Of a DNA stretch of 64,000 bases, positions 1 through 6,012 are shown one piece after another. The position numbers were made by a program, and so were the translations under genes. A model generated the notes under the pieces. That model was not told the DNA's origin, searched no databases, and saw nothing but the letters and a program-made list of their open reading frames with translations. Origin of the DNA: an uncultured Lachnospiraceae bacterium (lineage in GTDB: Bacteria; Bacillota; Clostridia; Lachnospirales; Lachnospiraceae); the NCBI GenBank assembly GCA_902476265.1, contig CABSCP010000026.1, positions 1 to 64,000 on the forward strand, in the 5' to 3' direction. Within the stretch, counting starts at the first letter, position 1; every line of letters starts with the position of its first letter.

Positions 1-178
1 TAAGTTCGATCAGCGTATCTATGCTCATCCCGCAGTATCCGCGTTCGATATCCGCGTAATATTTCTCCACAATACCAATTTTTTTTGCCACAAAACTTCT
101 GGACCATCCATACTGCTTCCGGCGTTCTGCAAGTCTCAGACCAACGGCTATTCTGTCATAAGAATCTTTCACTTTCAT
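1..178 (-). CDS. XRE-family helix-turn-helix regulator (N-terminal part)
   Basis: The minus strand encodes at least 59 residues running off the window edge. The start at 178 (MKVKDSYDRIAVGLRLAERR) follows an AGGAG site. The layout is a Cro/C1-type HTH: a first helix (IAVGLRLAERRKQ), a second-helix and recognition-helix segment (SRSFVAKKIGIVEKYYADIERG) and GYCGMSIDTLIEL closing the domain. It is probably a DNA-binding repressor. The perfect 27-bp palindromic element starting 13 bases upstream of its start codon suggests autoregulation. The C-terminal half is outside the window, so any sensor or protease domain is unknown. Confidence 0.8.
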   Translation of the reverse strand, partial: MKVKDSYDRIAVGLRLAERRKQYGWSRSFVAKKIGIVEKYYADIERGYCGMSIDTLIEL

Positions 179-190
179 CTGATCTCCTGT

Positions 191-394
191 TTTCGTGAAA
201 TATTGTATTTTGCGAAAATAGAGGTAATTTTGTCGTTTTCTGTTTAGGCTTTCATAGCAAATTTGCCAAAAAAGTATATAAAAAGGTAGAAATAAGGTAA
301 AAAAAGTAGGTTGCCAAAAGAGGAGATTAAAGTTATAATAGTTTGGTAGTTAATAACTTGGTTTATCTTTCGCAAAATACAATATTTCACGAAA
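191..394. repeat. Pair of 27-bp palindromic operators in inverted orientation
   Basis: The 27 bases at 191-217 recur as an exact reverse complement at 368-394, 150 bases apart. Each copy is itself an imperfect palindrome of form TTTCG-nn-AAATA-nnn-TATTT-nn-CGAAA. One copy sits directly in front of the XRE gene, overlapping a TACAAT that could serve as its -10. The other lies downstream of a consensus plus-strand promoter. The internal dyad symmetry argues for two operators of the same dimeric repressor, possibly looped together. No direct repeats typical of a mobile element flank the pair. Confidence 0.7.
311..339 (+). promoter_or_regulatory. Consensus sigma-A promoter firing into the right operator
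   Basis: TTGCCA at 311-316 and TATAAT at 334-339 are 17 bases apart. A transcript starting near 346 would cross the operator at 368-394 and end at the hairpin at 421-456, with no ATG on the way. It would yield an RNA of about 110 nt or is a remnant of a lost gene. Confidence 0.6.
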
Positions 395-413
395 CTTTAC
401 GGTAGTAAAAAAT

Positions 414-461
414 AAAAAAACTCCCCGGCAACGCCTGTTTTCACGTTGCCGGGGAGTTTTT
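414..461. terminator. Bidirectional terminator
   Basis: A 13-bp perfect stem CTCCCCGGCAACG / CGTTGCCGGGGAG (421-433, 444-456) is flanked by seven A on the left and five T on the right. It ends the flotillin transcript on the minus strand and any plus-strand RNA from the 311 promoter. Confidence 0.9.
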
Positions 462-489
462 CCTATTTTTTGCTATTTAATTTTCTCTT

Positions 490-2001
490 TTACTTTTCGT
501 TTTTGTCCGTATTCTGCTGCAGGGCCTTCGCAATTTCCTGTGCTCCATCCCCGTTAATGGTGATGTTGCGGTTCACCTGCGCATCATAGGTACCGGCCTT
601 GATCACTTCTCCAAGATCGATGCCGACTGTTTCCTTCATGGATTCAAACAGCTTCGCCATGACTGCCGGCACGTTTCCGGCCACATTTTCCACACCGTTT
701 GACTCTCCGCCGCCGATGATGGTGATTTTGTCGATTTGGGAAAGAGGTTCTGCAATCTTCCCGGCGATGTCGGGCAATACCTTGATGAGCATTTCCGCCA
801 TAGCGGCGTTGTTATACTTCTGATATGCTTCCGCCCGTTTTTCCATGGCTTCCGCCTCTGCCACACCTTTGGCACGGATGGCTTCCGCCTCCGCTTCCCC
901 CACCATCTGGATTCCTTTTGCTTCCTGCTCTTTGGAGAACCGGTCCGCTTCCGCTTTGGCACGCTGTGCTTCCGCTGCCTTTTCGATTTCAAACTTTTTA
1001 GCCTCGGCTTCCTTTTGCCGTTCAAACAACTCTGCCTCCGCCTTCTGCTGACGCTCAAATTTTTCGGCTTCGGCTTTTTTCTTGATCTGGGCATCCAGGG
1101 ATTTCTCCATGGTTTCCGCTTCTTTCTGCTTTAACAGAACCTGGCGCTCTTCCTTTGCGATGTTGGCATTTGCAGCGGTAACTTCAATTGTCTTTCGCTG
1201 TTCTTCCTTCTGGATTTCATAAGCGGCATCCGCCTCCGCCCGCTTGGTATCCGCGTTTTTCTGCAGGTCCGCCTTCTGGATATCCAGTTCGTTATTCTTG
1301 ATGGCGATTTCCCGCTCGGAATTAATCCGGGCATCATTAGCCTGTCTGTCGGCTTCCGCTTTCGCCACGGCGATTTCCTTTTCCGCCTCGGCCTTTGCAA
1401 TGGCTGCCTTTTTCTTGATCTGGGAAATGTTATCGATACCCAGATCATCGATGACACCGTTATTATCCGTAAAATTCTGAACATTGAAGCTGACCACATC
1501 CAACCCCATGGCCGCCAGGTCAGGCTCCGCGTTTTCCTTCACCAGCTCCGCAAATTTCTGCCGGTCGCTGACCATTTCTTCCAGGCGCATCCGGCCCACG
1601 ATTTCTCGCATGTTACCTTCCAGAACTTCCCTTGCAACCTGTGCGATGTACTCCGTATTCTGGTTTAGGAAGTTTTCCGCCGCCTGTTTGAGCTTTTCCG
1701 GCTCGCTGGAAACCTTGACGTTGACCGCCGCATCCACCTGAATGTTTATGTAATCCGCAGTAGGAACGGCAGCTTCTGTTTTCACGTCTATCGGGATCAA
1801 CTTTAAACTCAGTTTATCCAGTCTTTCCAAAAAAGGAATTTTGATGCTGGATTTGCCGATGATGATTTTTTTCCGGAGGCCCGAAATGATAAAAGCCGTA
1901 TCCGGAGGCGCTTTCACATACCCCGATGCGATAATAGCCAGCAATGCAATCACGACAAGTACCGCAATAAGCCATCCGATGCTTCCTAATAAGTTATTCA
2001 T
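490..2001 (-). CDS. floT: Flotillin-like SPFH membrane scaffold protein
   Basis: A 503-residue flotillin organises membrane microdomains at the cytoplasmic face. The N-terminus has one hydrophobic hairpin/TM segment (about residues 8-28), then the SPFH/band-7 domain (about 30-190; VKAPPDTAFIISG, QVAREVLEGNMREIVGRM). A very long EA-rich coiled coil follows (about 195-410, repeated KAEAEA/ERQKEAEAKK blocks), then a Gly-containing C-terminal oligomerisation segment (IIGGGES). Length matches B. subtilis FloT. The start at 2001 has a GGAGAG site. It is transcribed alone from the 2389-2416 promoter through a long structured leader. The NfeD partner (FloT operon partner in Bacillus) is not next to it; the adjacent upstream gene is a GNAT acetyltransferase. 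Confidence 0.92.
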   Translation of the reverse strand: MNNLLGSIGWLIAVLVVIALLAIIASGYVKAPPDTAFIISGLRKKIIIGKSSIKIPFLERLDKLSLKLIPIDVKTEAAVPTADYINIQVDAAVNVKVSSEPEKLKQAAENFLNQNTEYIAQVAREVLEGNMREIVGRMRLEEMVSDRQKFAELVKENAEPDLAAMGLDVVSFNVQNFTDNNGVIDDLGIDNISQIKKKAAIAKAEAEKEIAVAKAEADRQANDARINSEREIAIKNNELDIQKADLQKNADTKRAEADAAYEIQKEEQRKTIEVTAANANIAKEERQVLLKQKEAETMEKSLDAQIKKKAEAEKFERQQKAEAELFERQKEAEAKKFEIEKAAEAQRAKAEADRFSKEQEAKGIQMVGEAEAEAIRAKGVAEAEAMEKRAEAYQKYNNAAMAEMLIKVLPDIAGKIAEPLSQIDKITIIGGGESNGVENVAGNVPAVMAKLFESMKETVGIDLGEVIKAGTYDAQVNRNITINGDGAQEIAKALQQNTDKNEK

Positions 2002-2039
2002 ACAACTCTCCTTTTCCCCACTTTTTCGTGGAATCCCTG

Positions 2040-2225
2040 TGAATCGTTACCGCTGTCCGGCGCAAAACGGGGCATCGACTGTGCCTTCCCCGGGCACGCT
2101 CGCAAACGCTTGGCGTTTCCTCGCTTTGCGGCTGGGCGCCGCATACCGGAGTTTTCCTGTTCTCGGGCCGGTGAGCAAGCTCCCCGGCCGTAACCGGTAA
2201 AACTCCTGTGCCCGGCTTACAACTA
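2040..2225 (-). other. GC-rich hairpin region in the flotillin leader
   Basis: No gene is supported here. The minus strand folds into several hairpins: GGAGTTTT/AAAACTCC enclosing CGGCCGG-GAGC / GCTC-CCGGCC, followed by GCAAAGCGAGG/AAACGCCAAGCGTTTGCGAGC stretches. Its GC-content is unlike the flanking sequence. It may be a dispersed intergenic repeat typical of Lachnospiraceae genomes; copies elsewhere cannot be checked here. No second copy was seen in this window. Confidence 0.4.
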
Positions 2226-2382
2226 TAAAAAAAGGCGAAACCCTATCGCAGCCGGACAGCTGCAATAAAAGTCTCGCTCTTCTCATTCGATACGGATGGC
2301 AGCGGTTTCTTAATTATAAACCTGCCATCGGTCTGACGATTTCGAACCACCTTCCGGTACTGGCTACTCTCTTTTATTGTTA
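2226..2382 (-). ncRNA. Candidate structured leader RNA / attenuator upstream of flotillin
   Basis: A consensus promoter starts a transcript near 2382 that meets a strong intrinsic terminator about 155 nt later, still about 225 nt before the flotillin ATG. The RNA has a clean hairpin GATGGCAG-GTTT / AAAC-CG-CTGCCATC, enclosed by a TTCGA/TCGAA pairing. It could be a free small RNA or a transcription-attenuating regulator of floT. I compared it mentally with T-box, TPP, SAM, FMN, lysine, c-di-GMP, c-di-AMP and M-box consensus elements and recognised none. Confidence 0.45.
2227..2277 (-). terminator. Intrinsic terminator inside the flotillin leader
   Basis: On the minus strand a roughly 18-bp imperfect stem (GCGAGAC...TTGCAGC with GCTGCGA...GTTTCGC) closes a 6-base loop and is followed by seven T. 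Any transcript reaching floT from the promoter at 2389-2416 must read through it. Confidence 0.8.
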
Positions 2383-2388
2383 AAATTG

Positions 2389-2416
2389 ATTATAACACTT
2401 TTCTATATTTTGTCAA
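2389..2416 (-). promoter_or_regulatory. Sigma-A promoter for the flotillin leader
   Basis: On the minus strand TTGACA (2416-2411) and TATAAT (2394-2389) are separated by 16 bases. Both hexamers are perfect. It lies immediately after the GNAT stop codon. Confidence 0.8.
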
Positions 2417-2425
2417 TAGTTTTTC

Positions 2426-2929
2426 TTAATATCGTTCTTTAGTTATATTATTAACACTCTGGCGCAAATCGTACTGATAGACCAAAAGCTCGCCTGTCAG
2501 ATCCTGAAATGTGAAACGTTCTAACACCTTAAATCCCTGCTTTTCCACCAGGCGGCAGGAGGCCCTGTTCTCTGAAACGATATGGGCTCTTAAAGTCTGG
2601 GCTTTTAACTGCTCCCGGGCAAAAGTCATGGCTTTTTGAAGCACCTGGGTAGAAAGTCCCTGATTCCAGTATGCGCTGTCCCAAAAAAGGCTCAGATCGT
2701 AACAATCCCCGCTGCCGCCCCCAAAGGCCAACACTCCTGCTAGGACTTCTTTGTCCCACAGCCCAAAACAGGCAGGCGCGGCCAGATAACGTTCTAATAT
2801 CTCCTGTGCCTGTGCCTCATTTTCAGGCACAGAAAACCGCATATATCTGGCCACATCCTCGCTCTTTACAAGCAGAAAGAAGGCGTTTCTGTCACTCTCT
2901 TTCAATTTTTTCCAAACGATTTCCTTCAT
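2426..2929 (-). CDS. GNAT-family N-acetyltransferase
   Basis: The 167-residue protein has the RimJ/RimL-like GNAT fold: an N-terminal strand (MKEIVWKKLKESDRNAFF), central strands (AGVLAFGGG, CYDLSLFWDSAYWNQGLST) and the conserved late motif ENRASCRLVEKQGFKVLERF, where SENxAS..L.EK.GF is typical. It would acetylate an amine using acetyl-CoA; the substrate is unknown. The start at 2929 is preceded by AAAGGAGGA. It is the gene just upstream of the flotillin leader; in B. subtilis an acetyltransferase (YuaI) also neighbours floT, which may be coincidence. Confidence 0.85.
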   Translation of the reverse strand: MKEIVWKKLKESDRNAFFLLVKSEDVARYMRFSVPENEAQAQEILERYLAAPACFGLWDKEVLAGVLAFGGGSGDCYDLSLFWDSAYWNQGLSTQVLQKAMTFAREQLKAQTLRAHIVSENRASCRLVEKQGFKVLERFTFQDLTGELLVYQYDLRQSVNNITKERY

Positions 2930-3035
2930 TTTTTCTACTTCCTCCTTTTACCGTCAGCCCTTTCATTCTGCATCGGTCAGCAGTTTGGCAGAAGTTTTGA
3001 AACTTCGTTCCAATCTTCTTTGCTTCTCCGGGCGC

Positions 3036-3070
3036 AAAAAAACCCGGCAACCTTCATTCAGATCGCCGGG
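3036..3070 (-). terminator. Terminator of the CofE-like gene
   Basis: On the minus strand CCCGGC pairs with GCCGGG around a 16-base loop and is followed by seven T. Confidence 0.75.
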
Positions 3071-3094
3071 GAATTCTTTTGGACAGATATGCCG

Positions 3095-4294
3095 CTATTT
3101 CGTATAATTATCGAAATATCCCTGTACCAGGATGATCGGCGTACCTTTGTCGCCGCTGCCGCTGGTCAGGTCACAAAGAGAACCGATCAGGTCTGTCAAT
3201 CTTCTGGGTGTGGTGCCCTGGGTTACCATGGAACCTACCAGGCTGGCTGCCTTTTCGTCTTTTTCCTTAATATAATTGGAAATCGCCTCTTTTAATTCCT
3301 CTCCGGAAAGATCCTTAAAGTCATTATCCGCAAGATATTTCAGCTTCACTTCATTGGGCGTGCCTTCCAGGCCGCTGGTATAAGCGGGGGAAACCACCGG
3401 GTCGGCCAGCTCCCAGATCTTGCCCACGGGATCCTTAAACGCGCCGTCGCCGTAAATCATGACTTCGATCTGCTTTCCGGTCTTTTCTACAAGGCTCTTC
3501 TGAATGCTGTCCACCATCTCCTGGCAATGGATCGGGAATAGTTTTACGGTTTCTTCCGTCGCCTTATTGGAACCGAGAAGACCGTACTTATCATTATAGC
3601 CGCTGCCGTCCACGCTTTCCGTCATAATCTCATCCAGAGTATATACCTTCTGCGCGCCATGTTTTAAAAGGGTGTTCTTCGTCCGGAAACGACTGTGGAT
3701 ATCACAGGTCAGAACCGACTTTGTATAAGGAAGGATCGCTTTTGGATTGTTGGCAAAAATGATCTCCACCTCAGCGCCCGCATCCTGAATCAGCTGCTTA
3801 TAGTATTCCACATAGTCCACGCCGGTGAACACATGCTTCTTGTAGCCGAACAGTTCGCGGTATTTCTCCTCCGTCAGAACGTCAGACCAGGGATTCACGC
3901 CTTTCTCATCCATCTCTTCCTCATCGATCAGATGGTTGCCCACCTCATCGGAAGGATAACTTAACATGAGAACGATCTTCTTACAGCCTTTTGCAATCCC
4001 TCTTAAACAGATCGCAAAACGGTTGCGGCTCAATATCGGGAAAAGGATTCCCACGGTATCATCACCAAATTTATTCTGTACATCCTTCGCAATCTGATCA
4101 ACGCTCGCATAGTTGCCCTGGGCACGCGCTACAACAGCCTCCGTCACAGCCACAACATCTTTGTCACGCAGTTCAAAGCCTTCGCTTTTCGCCGCTGCCA
4201 GCACAGAATCTACAACGATAGCAGCGAGGTCGTCACCCTGACGGATAATGGGCGCCCTCACACCTCTGGATACGGTTCCTACCAAACGATCCAT
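3095..4294 (-). CDS. CofE-like (coenzyme F420-0:L-glutamate ligase family) protein
   Basis: The protein is about 399 residues. The start is placed at 4294 (MDRLVGTVSRGVRAPIIRQG) because GGAGG precedes it by eight bases; a longer upstream frame has no such site. It resembles the F420 gamma-glutamyl ligase domain: GVRAPIIRQGDDL, a VVAVTEAVVARAQGN segment typical of the family's metal/nucleotide site, and a second conserved block IEVMIYGDGAFKDP with DLIGSLCDLTSGSGDKGTP. In methanogens and actinobacteria CofE adds glutamate to F420-0. Lachnospiraceae are not expected to make F420, so the clostridial branch probably amidates another acid; its substrate is unknown. It is transcribed alone, divergently from the transporter at 4480. 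Confidence 0.75.
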   Translation of the reverse strand: MDRLVGTVSRGVRAPIIRQGDDLAAIVVDSVLAAAKSEGFELRDKDVVAVTEAVVARAQGNYASVDQIAKDVQNKFGDDTVGILFPILSRNRFAICLRGIAKGCKKIVLMLSYPSDEVGNHLIDEEEMDEKGVNPWSDVLTEEKYRELFGYKKHVFTGVDYVEYYKQLIQDAGAEVEIIFANNPKAILPYTKSVLTCDIHSRFRTKNTLLKHGAQKVYTLDEIMTESVDGSGYNDKYGLLGSNKATEETVKLFPIHCQEMVDSIQKSLVEKTGKQIEVMIYGDGAFKDPVGKIWELADPVVSPAYTSGLEGTPNEVKLKYLADNDFKDLSGEELKEAISNYIKEKDEKAASLVGSMVTQGTTPRRLTDLIGSLCDLTSGSGDKGTPIILVQGYFDNYTK

Positions 4295-4417
4295 TTCGCA
4301 TACCTCCAAACTTTTTATCTTATTGCTTTCGCTTAACGGTCTTTTCACCAAGACATTCTTATTATAGCGGGAAATGGCCACAACGGCAAACACTTTTTCA
4401 CAATATCCTCCTTTTAT

Positions 4418-4447
4418 TTGCAAAAAGTCCTTATTTTATGCTAAAAT
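4418..4447 (+). promoter_or_regulatory. Promoter of the SNF symporter
   Basis: TTGCAA (4418-4423) and TAAAAT (4442-4447) are 18 bases apart, with a TG upstream of the -10. The start codon is at 4480 after an AGAGGAG site. Confidence 0.55.
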
Positions 4448-4479
4448 AGGGGACAAATTCGAGATTAGAGGAGATACCT

Positions 4480-5916
4480 ATGAGTCATCATTCAAAAAAA
4501 TCACATTCTCCGGCTGCCAGAAGCCAATGGGCGAGCAACATCGGCTTCGTGCTGGCTGCTGCCGGCAGCGCTGTGGGGCTGGGGAATATCTGGAAATTCC
4601 CGGGGAAAATTGCAGCATACGGAGGCGGCGCTTTCCTGCTTTGCTACATATTGATCGTTTTTCTGGTGGGGCTTCCCGTCATGCTGGCAGAACTTTCTAT
4701 CGGCAGAAGCACCCAGAAAAACGTAGTGGGCGCTTTTCACAGCCTGAATAAAAAATGGACCTTCTGCGGCGGGATCGGCGTGCTCACGCTCTTCGTGATC
4801 ATGTCTTATTACAGCATCGTGGGAGGCTGGGTACTCAAATATATTTGGGTTTATTTAAGCGGGGCACACTTTCCCGAAACGGCAGCGCCTTATCAGGACT
4901 ATTTTGCAGGCTTTATCACAAAACCCGTGGAACCCCTCATCTGGGGTGCGATCTTTTTGGCGCTGTGTATTTTCATCATCGTAAAAGGGGTGTCCAAAGG
5001 CATTGAAAAAGTGAGTAAATTTCTGATGCCCTGCCTCTTTCTTCTGCTTTTAGCCATCGTCATCCGTTCCGTCACTCTGCCGGAGGCACTGGAAGGGGTG
5101 AAATATATGTTCACCGTCCGCCCCGGTTCCGTCAACGGCGACACTCTGGTAGGCGCCCTGGGGCAGGCCTTCTTTTCCCTTTCCGTGGGCATGGGAATCA
5201 TGGTGACCTATGGCTCCTATGTGCCGAAAAAAGACAATCTGGTAAAGAGTGCGGTCTGCATCTGTTCTCTGGACACGCTGGTTGCCATTCTGGCAGCACT
5301 GGCCATCGTACCGGTGGTTTTTGTCACCCTGGGCGCCGATAATCTGGGAATGGGCGGCGGCTTCGCTTTCATGGCGTTGCCCGAGGTTTTTGCAAAAATG
5401 CCCGGAGGCACTCTGTTTGGCCTGTTATTTTTCGTCCTGCTGTTTCTGGCAGCGCTGACCAGCGCCATCAGTATTCTGGAAAGCTGTACCGCCTTTTTGA
5501 CGGAAGAATTCCATATCAGCCGCTTAAAAGCCACGCTGTTTTTGGCAGTTCCCATGGCACTTCTGGGCGCGGGTTATTCCCTTTCCCAGGATTCTTCCAG
5601 AAATATCAACCTGCCCTGGTTTGACTTTTCCAAAGGAATCCAGATGCTTCCCATGAATGCGGTAATGGAAAAATTCACGGATAATCTGATGATTCCGCTG
5701 GGCGCACTTTGTTTCTGCCTGTTTGTAGGCTGGATCTGGGGTACCCATAAAGCCGGGGAGGAGATTTCCGTCTCCGGGGAATCACAGACTTTAGAGAAAC
5801 CGGTAAAAATGTTCCCGCTCTATAAATCCTGGCGCTTTATCATCCGTTTTCTGGCTCCGCTGGTCATTTTGATCATTCTGTATTTCACTCTCGGAAAAGG
5901 CCAGGGCCTGTCCTGA
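4480..5916 (+). CDS. Neurotransmitter:sodium symporter (SNF) family transporter
   Basis: This 478-residue polytopic membrane protein of the NSS/SNF family imports an amino acid or small amine with Na+. TM1 carries the family's unwound sodium-binding motif (NIGFVLAAAGSAVGLGNIWK, followed by FP). TM6-like and later helices include GQAFFSLSVGMGIMVTYGSY and LAALTSAISILE. About eleven or twelve hydrophobic segments can be counted, as in LeuT/MhsT-type bacterial members. The substrate cannot be read from sequence. It is a single-gene unit with its own promoter and a terminator shared with the convergent kinase gene. Confidence 0.93.
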   Translation: MSHHSKKSHSPAARSQWASNIGFVLAAAGSAVGLGNIWKFPGKIAAYGGGAFLLCYILIVFLVGLPVMLAELSIGRSTQKNVVGAFHSLNKKWTFCGGIGVLTLFVIMSYYSIVGGWVLKYIWVYLSGAHFPETAAPYQDYFAGFITKPVEPLIWGAIFLALCIFIIVKGVSKGIEKVSKFLMPCLFLLLLAIVIRSVTLPEALEGVKYMFTVRPGSVNGDTLVGALGQAFFSLSVGMGIMVTYGSYVPKKDNLVKSAVCICSLDTLVAILAALAIVPVVFVTLGADNLGMGGGFAFMALPEVFAKMPGGTLFGLLFFVLLFLAALTSAISILESCTAFLTEEFHISRLKATLFLAVPMALLGAGYSLSQDSSRNINLPWFDFSKGIQMLPMNAVMEKFTDNLMIPLGALCFCLFVGWIWGTHKAGEEISVSGESQTLEKPVKMFPLYKSWRFIIRFLAPLVILIILYFTLGKGQGLS

Positions 5917-5938
5917 TTCCGGATTGTACCAAAAAAAA

Positions 5939-6002
5939 GCCATATGACCCCCGGTTTTGTTTCAGGTAAGAGCCAAAAACAGGCGCGGTCATATGACTTT
6001 TT
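5939..6002. terminator. Shared bidirectional terminator
   Basis: CCATATGACC pairs with GGTCATATG, flanked by eight A on the left and six T on the right. It serves the convergent symporter and histidine kinase genes. Confidence 0.85.
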
Positions 6003-6012
6003 TACTTTTCTA

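Noticed and set aside
191..394. Inverted repeats as ends of a MITE-like element
   Set aside because: No target-site duplication is visible, each arm is itself palindromic, and one arm abuts the regulator gene; operators explain this better.
599..1741. Several open frames opposite or overlapping the flotillin gene
   Set aside because: They arise from the repetitive GCN/GAN codons of the EA-rich coiled coil. None has a start site or family resemblance.
2047..2286. A 79-codon open frame upstream of flotillin
   Set aside because: It coincides with the leader terminator and GC-rich hairpins, has no Shine-Dalgarno sequence and reads as low-complexity basic sequence. Treated as structured leader.
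2226..2382. T-box or known metabolite riboswitch in the flotillin leader
   Set aside because: The T-box AGGGTGGNACCGCG element and the cores of the common riboswitches I know are absent.
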